Positions 1-5,290 of a stretch of DNA of 5,307 nt are shown here, in pieces. The position numbers and the translations under genes were made by a program. The first letter of the stretch is position 1, and every line of letters begins with the position of its first letter. The notes under the pieces are model-generated. The model saw nothing but the letters and a program-made list of their open reading frames with translations. It searched no databases and was not told the origin of the DNA. The stretch is from CAADGU01 sp964581605 (lineage in GTDB: Bacteria > Chloroflexota > Anaerolineae > Promineifilales > Promineifilaceae), in the NCBI GenBank assembly GCA_964581605.1, contig CAZOPF010000188.1, positions 1 to 5,307 of the forward strand, given 5' to 3'.

Positions 1-1139
1 AGGAGTTCGATACGGCCGTCGCCATCAAAATCGCCCGCCATCGCCATATCCAGGTTCCGTGAGCCAATGACGTGCGAGGTGTATCCAGGCAGTTCGGCTA
101 CTAGCGTCAATTCATCGCCTTGCCATTGATAAAACTCTACAACACTATCCAAATGGGGTGTGCGCACGGCCGTCAACTCTATTTCCCCACCTGGGCCAAA
201 AGGAGCAATGGCAATCTGATGCCGCCAGCGGTTGCCCTGTCCGATGGCCGGGCCGCTCGCAAGTTGTGTGCCATCTTCGGCAAACAAGACGAACTGCGCC
301 CCCTGGTTGGCATCAGACAGGGTGAGCAGGATTTCCCGTTTGCCATCGCTGTTCCAATCAGCCCACAGCGGCATAATTCCTTCGGCCACCTGCGGTTCTG
401 GGATGAGGAAGTGGGCAATCACCTTGATTTCCGGGTCTGTCTGGATGAGGGCAAAACCGCCCGCTTCGATAGCATCACCCAACGCGCCGTGTGGGTAGCG
501 GTCGGTGGGGTCGGTGAGCAGGAGGAGACGGCCGTGCCCATCAAACAGTAGCCGCGCATCGGGCAGCACGGTAACTGGCGGTTGGGCGATGATTTCACCG
601 GCGTTCACCAGCGTCAGCTCCCTGGCTGTGTTGGCGTGGGCGATGTGCCCGGCGTTGTTGTAAATGATAGGGGCGCTGCCATCCGGGTCGGCGGAAGGTG
701 GATTGAGGAAGAGCGCCTGCCCCTGCACCGGGTCAACGGTGAGCACCGGGGCTATGTGTGGGGTGAGCGCGTTGCTGGCAATGGGCGTGACTTCGCCGTT
801 GTTGGCCAGGAAGGCCTGGGTACGGCCGTCCGTTAACACCACGCCCCACAACACCCCCTGCGCCAGGGGCACGGCCGTCACCCATTGCGGTGTCCCCTCC
901 AGCGGAATGTCTATCGGCATCAGGTTGGGCACATCCCCCTGCCCGGCGACCACCCGGTTGCCGTCGGCACGTTGGTAGGTGTAGCCATACGGTCGGGCCA
1001 GCGCCGACTCCTGAGGGATGCTCTGTTCCGCTGTGGGCAAAGGCTGGGCGGTAGGGACGGGGGTGGGTACGGCCGTAACCTCTCGTCCGCAACCAACGAG
1101 CATAAAGAGCGCCATCATGCACCAGCAAAATCTATTCAT
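1..1139 (-). CDS. Putative lipoprotein with FG-GAP/VCBS-like repeats (C-terminus outside window)
   Basis: The reading frame is open from an ATG at 1139 down to the left edge: 379 codons, no stop, so the C-terminus is missing. The start is well fixed because an in-frame TGA lies at 1148-1146, just upstream. The N-terminus is a short lipoprotein signal: Asn2-Arg3, a hydrophobic run, then lipobox LVGC with Cys17. A Pro/Thr-rich linker (PTPVPTAQPLPT, about residues 25-36) follows, as is common after lipidated cysteines. The mature part has three Asp/Gly loops resembling FG-GAP/VCBS calcium-binding turns: FDGHGR (199-204), DWNSDGKREI (261-270) and DFDGDGRIEL (370-379). This suggests a beta-propeller-like extracellular protein anchored to the membrane. 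Such proteins often bind ligands or surfaces, but the substrate cannot be told. No clear Shine-Dalgarno is seen. Six ACGGCCGT palindromes lie inside the gene. The lipoprotein call is strong; the fold is moderate; the function is unknown. Confidence 0.8.
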   Translation of the reverse strand, partial: MNRFCWCMMALFMLVGCGREVTAVPTPVPTAQPLPTAEQSIPQESALARPYGYTYQRADGNRVVAGQGDVPNLMPIDIPLEGTPQWVTAVPLAQGVLWGVVLTDGRTQAFLANNGEVTPIASNALTPHIAPVLTVDPVQGQALFLNPPSADPDGSAPIIYNNAGHIAHANTARELTLVNAGEIIAQPPVTVLPDARLLFDGHGRLLLLTDPTDRYPHGALGDAIEAGGFALIQTDPEIKVIAHFLIPEPQVAEGIMPLWADWNSDGKREILLTLSDANQGAQFVLFAEDGTQLASGPAIGQGNRWRHQIAIAPFGPGGEIELTAVRTPHLDSVVEFYQWQGDELTLVAELPGYTSHVIGSRNLDMAMAGDFDGDGRIEL

Positions 1140-1246
1140 ATCAACTCAAGTCACACTTGTTTCCTATCAAGCCCCATAGAATTGTCTGCAAAAGACAGAA
1201 ATGCTGCCAGAATTGTGGGTAACTATTACGGAAAGTATTGTTAGAC

Positions 1247-1284
1247 AGATTGGTTCAATCCCCAAGATTGAACCAATCTTTTTT
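1247..1284 (+). terminator. Perfect intrinsic-terminator hairpin with no gene upstream on its strand
   Basis: The arms AGATTGGTTCAATC (1247-1260) and GATTGAACCAATCT (1266-1279) pair perfectly over 14 bp around the loop CCCAA. A run of six T follows at 1279-1284, so the structure is a canonical rho-independent terminator only on the plus strand. On the minus strand the hairpin is followed by GTCTAAC, which is not a T tract. No plus-strand gene precedes it within the window, so it either ends an unannotated short or antisense transcript or belongs to the repeat-rich island beside it. Confidence 0.7.
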
Positions 1285-1288
1285 ATAA

Positions 1289-1309
1289 GTGATCGTTTGC
1301 AAATAAGTT
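1289..1309 (+). repeat. Dispersed direct repeat, copy 1
   Basis: Twenty-one bases (core GATCGTTTGCAAATAAGTT, preceded by GT) are identical to 5287-5307 at the right end of the window. The core contains the small palindrome TTTGCAAA (1296-1303). The copy sits between the hairpin at 1247-1284 and the GTAATT palindrome at 1319-1371. These may be parts of one larger element, but copy 2 is cut off by the window end, so the true length is unknown. Confidence 0.8.
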
Positions 1310-1318
1310 AGCGATTGG

Positions 1319-1371
1319 GTAATTGGGTAATAAAGTAATTGAAGCGGCTAATTACCAAATTACTCAATTAC
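1319..1371. repeat. Imperfect AT-rich palindrome built from GTAATT units
   Basis: The left arm GTAATTG (1319-1325), GTAAT (1327-1331) and GTAATT (1335-1340) pairs with AATTAC (1350-1355), ATTAC (1359-1363) and CAATTAC (1365-1371). There is a 3-base internal mismatch, one G-T pair and a 9-base loop (1341-1349). The sequence is far more AT-rich than the flanking genes. It has no T tract to make it a terminator and looks like a palindromic intergenic repeat. Confidence 0.65.
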
Positions 1372-1402
1372 ATAATTACTGCACGGTTGCTAAGGATTAT
1401 TA

Positions 1403-1537
1403 TCATTTCCCGAACTTGATCACCTGGCCATAGCTTTGTACAAGTCCCACGACAAAGAGCAGGATGACCGCGCCCAAAATGGCGACCAAGAGGCTGTACA
1501 GGTTGAAACCGGTAGCGCCCTCTGCTGTGGCTGCCAT
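1403..1537 (-). CDS. Small membrane ORF resembling the C-terminal part of GlsB/YeaQ/YmgE family proteins
   Basis: This is a 44-codon ORF (ATG at 1537, TGA at 1405-1403). Residues 10-33 read GFNLYSLLVAILGAVILLFVV, followed by GLV, which gives one hydrophobic transmembrane segment. As I recall the GlsB/YeaQ/YmgE (transglycosylase-associated) family, its last helix has the form GFNLGSLLVAILGAVILLW. Those proteins are usually about 80-100 residues with three helices; the first two are absent here. The frame stays open upstream of the ATG, but those codons encode no recognisable family sequence and no other ATG. There is no Shine-Dalgarno; a poor -10-like TACCGC lies seven bases before the ATG. 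It could be a decayed 3' fragment or a genuine single-helix protein. It lies 88 bp downstream of the LprAFG gene on the same strand and may share its transcript. The tail SYGQVIKFGK is polar and basic. Confidence 0.6.
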   Translation of the reverse strand: MAATAEGATGFNLYSLLVAILGAVILLFVVGLVQSYGQVIKFGK

Positions 1538-1625
1538 GTGCGCTGCGGTATTTGATAAACTGGTTAATCTACACGATAGAACAGTGAGACGGCCGTAAAA
1601 TTGCCCCTTTAATCTCCCAGAGCTT

Positions 1626-2369
1626 CTAATGCCCGGGAGGTTGAATATCCACTACCTCACCAAAATTGGCAAAATCTACCTGCCAGATGCTCGGCTCACC
1701 CGCTGCCGGTTCCGGCTCCGTCACCACCACCCGCACCAGTTCAAACGTCTCCGGTGCAATCCATAGCTCCACCGTTACCGGCTGCGGCCCAATGAGTGTG
1801 CCGCTCATCTCATACAGCCGTTCCCCGGCTACATCCCCCGTCAAATGATAAAGCAGTTGATCCGGGCCACCACTTTCTTTTAGATTTTGTGGTTCGGCCA
1901 GTTGCAGGTTATTTACATCATTCGTCAAGATGGTGGGCAGGCCAACTGAAGCGTCAAATAACACGGCCGGATTGAAACCCCAATTAGGCGGTAGTTCTTC
2001 CCATTCCCCCGTGGCCACATTCGTTTGCCACTGCGTTTCGGCAATGCTCACCACGTCCACATCGGTAATGAGGCCGGGTCCGATGACGCGCACGGTAGCG
2101 GCGGCCTTGTCGGGGGCCACATACGCCCCTGTGGCCCGGCGAAAGGAGAGGACATTATCCGGGTCTAAATAAGCGGGCGCGCCTTCCCGGCTAATGTCAA
2201 ACCCAAAGCCGGGCAGGGCGTTCATCCGGTTGGCGGCGTTTTGCACAATCTCGGTAGGCGGCAGTTCGGGAAGAGCAGCGGTGCGGCAGGCGGTGAGGAG
2301 CAGGGTGAGTACGGCCGTGACCACCCTCCCATAAACGTAAAATGTCAGGCGTAATCCGTGGACAGTCAT
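1626..2369 (-). CDS. LppX/LprAFG-family lipoprotein
   Basis: The protein has 247 residues from the ATG at 2369, ending in TAG at 1628-1626. It has a lipoprotein signal: Arg7 and Arg15, the hydrophobic run VVTAVLTLLL, then lipobox LTAC with Cys28. The mature part matches my recollection of the LppX_LprAFG fold: EIVQNAANRMNALPGFGFDI near the start, YLDPDNVLSF, a central FDASVGLPTIL, then LLYHLTGDVAGERLYEMSG and VTVELWIAPETFELVRVVV. In mycobacteria these proteins hold a lipid in a hydrophobic cavity and carry it across the envelope (LprG triacylglycerides, LppX phthiocerol lipids). A lipid- or glycolipid-carrier role outside the membrane is inferred here; the actual lipid is unknown. No transporter gene of the P55 type lies beside it. 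An upstream in-frame ATG at 2408 would add 13 residues, but the likely promoter lies inside that extension, so the shorter start is preferred. Confidence 0.82.
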   Translation of the reverse strand: MTVHGLRLTFYVYGRVVTAVLTLLLTACRTAALPELPPTEIVQNAANRMNALPGFGFDISREGAPAYLDPDNVLSFRRATGAYVAPDKAAATVRVIGPGLITDVDVVSIAETQWQTNVATGEWEELPPNWGFNPAVLFDASVGLPTILTNDVNNLQLAEPQNLKESGGPDQLLYHLTGDVAGERLYEMSGTLIGPQPVTVELWIAPETFELVRVVVTEPEPAAGEPSIWQVDFANFGEVVDIQPPGH

Positions 2370-2376
2370 ACGGCGA

Positions 2377-2405
2377 AGCTTACCCAGGCATAGGAAAATT
2401 GTCCA
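2377..2405 (-). promoter_or_regulatory. Promoter of the LprAFG gene, probably leaderless
   Basis: On the minus strand TGGACA (2405-2400; five of six match TTGACA) is followed after 17 bases by TAAGCT (2382-2377; fits TANNNT). The ATG begins seven bases further on, at 2369. A start site seven to eight bases after the -10 box would fall on the ATG itself. No ribosome binding site is needed in that arrangement, and no convincing one is present. The -10 is weak against TATAAT, so the call rests on the -35, the spacing and the identical 7-base -10/ATG gap at 3982-3995. Confidence 0.5.
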
Positions 2406-2458
2406 CATGGTAGCTATGCCCTATTGGGAAGGGCTGCCACCCACCATACAATGATCCG

Positions 2459-2511
2459 CGAAACGCACGACGAAACGCAAAGATTTTCTCTGCGCCTCCG
2501 CCCTCTGCGTT
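2459..2511 (+). repeat. Short-unit repeat element (CGAAACGCA and CTCTGCG) in the CpaF leader
   Basis: CGAAACGCA occurs twice, 12 bases apart (2459-2467 and 2471-2479). CTCTGCG occurs twice, 15 bases apart (2488-2494 and 2503-2509). AACGCAAAG (2474-2482) can pair with CTCTGCGTT (2503-2511) with one mismatch, giving a hairpin just upstream of the ribosome binding site at 2519-2524. I recall similar CTCTGCG-type intergenic repeats in environmental bacterial genomes but cannot verify a family here. Confidence 0.55.
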
Positions 2512-2518
2512 AAACATG

Positions 2519-2524
2519 AAGGAG
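2519..2524 (+). promoter_or_regulatory. Shine-Dalgarno of the CpaF gene
   Basis: AAGGAG lies eight bases before the first of three consecutive in-frame ATG codons (2533, 2536, 2539). The spacing favours the first ATG; the gaps to the other two are 11 and 14 bases. It is the only clear Shine-Dalgarno in front of a gene in this window. Confidence 0.75.
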
Positions 2525-2532
2525 CAGAACAT

Positions 2533-3852
2533 ATGATGATGGCTCAACAAACGGACGCCACCGAGCGCGTGAAGACCTGCCTCTGGCTGGCCCAAAAAAT
2601 TGAAAAATCGTTACCGGAAAACATCATTCTCGAACGAAATCCCCAGACGATCAAACTCATTCAAGACCGGTATGAACTGGCTAAACAGCGCGTCAGCATA
2701 GCCCCGGCCGACGAAAAACGGTTCTTTGAAGATATGTTGGATGAAATCTTCGGCTTTGGCCCCCTCGAAAAAGCGATCAAAGACGACAGCATCTCCGAAA
2801 TCATGGTCAACCGCGCCGACCTGGTTTTTGTGGAACAAAAAGGGCGTATCACCGAATCCGGCATCAAATTTGCCGACGACGCTCACGTGGAGCGGATCAT
2901 CAACAAAATCCTAAAGCCGCTCAACCGGTACGTAGGGCCAGATTCGCCCCTGGTGGATGCGCGTCTACCCGATGGCTCCCGCGTCAATGCCGTCATCCCG
3001 CCCTGCGCCATAGATGGCCCCAACATCACTATTCGTAAATTCTCCAAAACCCCCTTTGGCGTCCAAGACCTGATTCGTTTTGGCACCCTGACGCCGGATA
3101 TGGCCGAGTTTCTTGACGCCTGCGTGAAGTCTCACCTCAATATCGTCGTCTCTGGGGGCACCGGCTCTGGCAAAACAACTCTACTCAATATCCTATCTGG
3201 CTTCATCCCTGAGCACGACCGCATTGTTACTATTGAGGATGCGGCCGAACTGAGCCTGCAACAGCGGCATGTGGTGCGCCTGGAAACCAAAAAGCCATCG
3301 CGCAAAGGGGATACCGAAGTTACTGTGCGTGACCTGGTCAGGAATTCGTTGCGGATGCGGCCAGAGCGCATTGTGGTGGGGGAATGTCGCAGTGGTGAGG
3401 CGCTGGATATGTTGCAGGCGATGAACACCGGGCATGATGGCAGCCTGACCACCGTTCATGCCAACACCCCGCGTGATACCATCTCCCGCCTGGAAACGCT
3501 GGTGCTGATGGCTGGCATGGATTTGCCGCTGTCGGTCGTGCGCAAGCAGATTGTTTCGGCCATTCACCTGATTGTACAGCAGGCGCGTCTGCGGGATGGC
3601 AGCCGCAAAATTATCAATATCACCGAGATTACTGGCATGGAAGGGGATACGCCGGTGATGCAAGACATTTTCAAGTTTCAAGAGACGGGGCAAGACCAGA
3701 ATGGCAAAGTGCTGGGCGAATTTGTGCCCGGCGGCAACCGGCCAATGTGTGAAGATCGTTTGAAAAATCATGGGTTCAACTTACCGGCGACGATGTTTAT
3801 GAGCAGCACCGCCTCTGCGCGCGGGGGAACTTTTGATAGACGTAAACGTTAA
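2533..3852 (+). CDS. cpaF: CpaF/TadA-family secretion ATPase (Tad pilus type)
   Basis: This is a 439-residue cytoplasmic hexameric ATPase of the type II/IV secretion superfamily, which powers assembly of Tad/Flp pili or a related secretion machine. The N-terminal domain (about 1-170) includes the family stretch FGFGPLEKAIKDDSISEIMVN (73-93), then LPDGSRVNAVIPP (145-157) and ITIRKF (165-170). The C-terminal motor has Walker A GGTGSGKTT (208-216), the Asp box TIEDAAEL (233-240, Glu235/Asp236), Walker B IVVGE (280-284) and the His box GSLTTVHAN (303-311). LQAMNTGHDGSLTTVHANTP (294-313) is typical of CpaF. The position after Walker B reads CRSGEA where I recall V/CRGGEA as commoner, a mild variation. 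Length is normal. The start is set by AAGGAG at 2519. No TadB/TadC (GspF-like), CpaB, CpaE or pilin gene lies beside it: a lipoprotein gene diverges upstream and a terminator closes it downstream. It therefore appears to be a single-gene unit, with its machine partners elsewhere. Confidence 0.95.
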   Translation: MMMAQQTDATERVKTCLWLAQKIEKSLPENIILERNPQTIKLIQDRYELAKQRVSIAPADEKRFFEDMLDEIFGFGPLEKAIKDDSISEIMVNRADLVFVEQKGRITESGIKFADDAHVERIINKILKPLNRYVGPDSPLVDARLPDGSRVNAVIPPCAIDGPNITIRKFSKTPFGVQDLIRFGTLTPDMAEFLDACVKSHLNIVVSGGTGSGKTTLLNILSGFIPEHDRIVTIEDAAELSLQQRHVVRLETKKPSRKGDTEVTVRDLVRNSLRMRPERIVVGECRSGEALDMLQAMNTGHDGSLTTVHANTPRDTISRLETLVLMAGMDLPLSVVRKQIVSAIHLIVQQARLRDGSRKIINITEITGMEGDTPVMQDIFKFQETGQDQNGKVLGEFVPGGNRPMCEDRLKNHGFNLPATMFMSSTASARGGTFDRRKR

Positions 3853-3927
3853 TCAGAACTCATTTTAGCAACCGGCAGGCAGCACACCCCATGATTATCC
3901 CCAGGCGCTGCCTACCACTTCTATCGC

Positions 3928-3965
3928 AACCCCTTCGGTCGGTAACGGCCGAGGGGGTTTTGTTT
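3928..3965 (+). terminator. Intrinsic terminator of the CpaF gene
   Basis: AACCCCTTCGGTC (3928-3940) pairs with GGCCGAGGGGGTT (3947-3959) over 13 positions, two of them G-U, with the loop GGTAAC. TTTTGTTTT follows at 3958-3966, overlapping the stem end. It sits 75 bases after the CpaF stop codon and separates that gene from the downstream mtaB gene. Confidence 0.88.
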
Positions 3966-3987
3966 TGGCCGTACCCTCCGCTACAAT
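3960..3987 (+). promoter_or_regulatory. Promoter of mtaB, probably leaderless
   Basis: TACAAT (3982-3987; five of six match TATAAT) ends seven bases before the ATG at 3995, so transcription should begin at or next to the start codon. A weak -35, TTGTTT (3960-3965), lies 16 bases upstream and overlaps the T tract of the CpaF terminator. The bases between -10 and ATG (TGCCCCT) contain no Shine-Dalgarno. Confidence 0.6.
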
Positions 3988-3994
3988 TGCCCCT

Positions 3995-5290
3995 ATGAAA
4001 TTATTCCTGGATAGTATTGGCTGCCGGCTGAACCACAGCGAAATGGAAACACTGGCGCGACAGATGATGGCTAACGGCCACCAGATTGTGACGGACGTGG
4101 CTGAGGCTGATAAAGTCATCATCAATACCTGCGCCGTGACGGCCGAAGCGGCCCGCGACGCCCGCCACCACACCCGCACCTTCCACCGCGCTAATCCGCA
4201 GGCGGAAATTGTGCTCACCGGCTGTTATGCCACCATCGCCCCGGCCGAAGTAGGGCGCATCGAAGGGGCAGGGCAGGTGGTGGTGAATGCGCACAAGGCG
4301 CAGTTGGCGCACCTGCTGGATCCGCAGGCGCGAATGGAACTGCCGGTTTTTGACCAGGAACCGATTATGCGGGAATTTCTGGTGGGCAGCCGAGGAGCAC
4401 ATACTCGCGCTTTCATCAAGGTGCAGGATGGCTGCGATAATAAATGTACTTTTTGTGTGACGACGATTGCGCGGGGGGAGGGGCAGAGCCGCCATGTGGG
4501 GGATGTGGTGGCGGAGGTTCAGGCGTTGGCGGCGGCAGGCTACCAGGAAGCGGTGTTGACGGGGGTGCATTTGGGCAGCTACGGCCGTGACCTTTCCCCT
4601 CACACCGATCTGGCCGCCCTCATCCGCGCCATTTTGCACCACACCGATATCCCCCGATTGCGCCTCTCCTCGCTGGAGCCGTGGGATGTACCCGACCGTT
4701 TTTTTGAGCTGTGGGCCGATTCGCGCCTGCTACCCCATTTGCATTTGCCGCTGCAATCGGGCAGCGACGCCATTTTGCGGCGGATGGCCCGGCGTACCAG
4801 CCGTGCCAGCTTCCGCGAACTGGCGCAGGCCGCCCGCAGCGCCATTCCCCATCTAAATTTGAGCACGGATCTCATCGTTGGTTTCCCCGGTGAAACGGAG
4901 GTGGATTTTGCCCACAGCCGGGAGTTTGTGCGCGACATCGGGTTTACGCGGCTGCATGTGTTCAGCTACAGCCCCCGCCCTGGCACGGCCGCTGCTCGTT
5001 TTCCCGACCAGATTCCTGGCCCGGTGAAGAAGGAGCGTATCCGGCAGATAATTGCCCTGGGGCAGGAATTGAGCCTGGCGTTCCACGAGCAAATGGTGGG
5101 GCAGGTGGTGAATGTGTTGTGGGAAACGGCCGTTGGTGCAGACAACGGCGGCCTGCGCTGGGTAGGCTATACCGACAACTATGTGCGCGTGACGGCTAAC
5201 GGCCCGGCCGACCTCTTTAACCGTATCACGCAGGTTTACATAACTTCCGCGCGAACCGACGGGATGGCGGGCCAGTTATCCACTTGGTGA
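3995..5290 (+). CDS. mtaB: tRNA (ms2t6A37) methylthiotransferase, MtaB type
   Basis: This is a 431-residue radical-SAM methylthiotransferase. The family converts t6A to ms2t6A at position 37, next to the anticodon, of ANN-decoding tRNAs. The N-terminal MTTase (UPF0004) domain carries its three cluster cysteines: SIGCRLN (Cys10), NTCAVT (Cys46) and LTGCYA (Cys77). The radical-SAM cluster motif is QDGCDNKCTFC (Cys147, Cys151, Cys154), followed by TARG-like TIARGEGQSR. LTGVHLGSYG (188-197), LRLSSLEP (222-229), HLPLQSGSD (250-258), DLIVGFPGET (292-301) and FSYSPRPGT (323-331) are core-barrel motifs. Residues from about 364 form a TRAM RNA-binding domain. NTCAVTAEA and the GVHLGSYG style favour MtaB over MiaB or RimO. 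The ATG at 3995 is chosen because the family sequence starts there (MKLFLDSIGC). An in-frame TTG at 3965 would lie in the terminator T tract and before the -10 box. The last Trp codon and the TGA overlap a repeat copy. Confidence 0.93.
   Translation: MKLFLDSIGCRLNHSEMETLARQMMANGHQIVTDVAEADKVIINTCAVTAEAARDARHHTRTFHRANPQAEIVLTGCYATIAPAEVGRIEGAGQVVVNAHKAQLAHLLDPQARMELPVFDQEPIMREFLVGSRGAHTRAFIKVQDGCDNKCTFCVTTIARGEGQSRHVGDVVAEVQALAAAGYQEAVLTGVHLGSYGRDLSPHTDLAALIRAILHHTDIPRLRLSSLEPWDVPDRFFELWADSRLLPHLHLPLQSGSDAILRRMARRTSRASFRELAQAARSAIPHLNLSTDLIVGFPGETEVDFAHSREFVRDIGFTRLHVFSYSPRPGTAAARFPDQIPGPVKKERIRQIIALGQELSLAFHEQMVGQVVNVLWETAVGADNGGLRWVGYTDNYVRVTANGPADLFNRITQVYITSARTDGMAGQLSTW

Larger units (their letters stand above)
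1140..1402. other. AT-rich intergenic region with terminator, dispersed repeat and palindrome
   Basis: There is no convincing gene between the lipoprotein start and the small membrane ORF. The region holds, in order, an untranslated stretch upstream of the lipoprotein (1140-1246), a perfect terminator-type hairpin (1247-1284), a 21-bp repeat (1289-1309) and an AT-rich imperfect palindrome (1319-1371). I could not identify a clear minus-strand promoter for the lipoprotein. A weak TTGCAG/GATAGG pair read on the minus strand between about 1160 and 1192 is too poor to annotate. Confidence 0.6.
12..5133. repeat. Highly iterated palindrome ACGGCCGT, 10 copies
   Basis: Exact copies start at 12, 166, 528, 822, 871, 1069, 1589, 2311, 4581 and 5126. 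Within coding DNA they are read in two frames: Thr-Ala-Val (166, 871, 1069, 2311, 5126) and Gly-Arg (12, 528, 822, 4581). The copy at 1589 is intergenic. The use of different frames and non-coding DNA shows the constraint is on the DNA and not on a peptide. The start and end given here are the span of the set; the copies are scattered within it, and none lies in the CpaF gene. Confidence 0.85.

Noticed and set aside
120..551. 143-codon plus-strand ORF inside the lipoprotein gene
   Set aside because: It is antisense to a long open frame with a lipoprotein signal and FG-GAP-like loops; its peptide has no recognisable domain.
733..1128. 131-codon minus-strand ORF overlapping the start of the lipoprotein
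   Set aside because: It is a different frame of the same strand, is Arg/Gly/His-rich and featureless, and lies within the lipoprotein frame that has a clear lipobox.
1213..1241. TTGTGG-N17-TATTGT as a plus-strand promoter
   Set aside because: Transcription would start at the terminator hairpin and give an RNA of only about 35 bases; the match is modest.
1289..1371. CRISPR or tandem repeat array
   Set aside because: The repeated GTAATT units are a few bases long and irregular, without spacers, and no cas gene is present.
2370..2408. ATG at 2408 as start of the LprAFG gene
   Set aside because: It would place the TGGACA/TAAGCT promoter inside the coding region and put 13 extra residues before an already complete lipoprotein signal.
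3193..3771. 192-codon minus-strand ORF inside the CpaF gene
   Set aside because: It is antisense to a fully recognisable ATPase with all motifs and has no domain of its own.
3877..3913. Inverted repeat AGGCAGC/GCTGCCT after the CpaF stop
   Set aside because: It has only 7 bp with a 23-base loop and no T tract; the real terminator is the hairpin at 3928-3965.
3965..3994. TTG at 3965 as start of mtaB
   Set aside because: It lies in the terminator T tract and upstream of the -10 box; family homology starts at the ATG at 3995.
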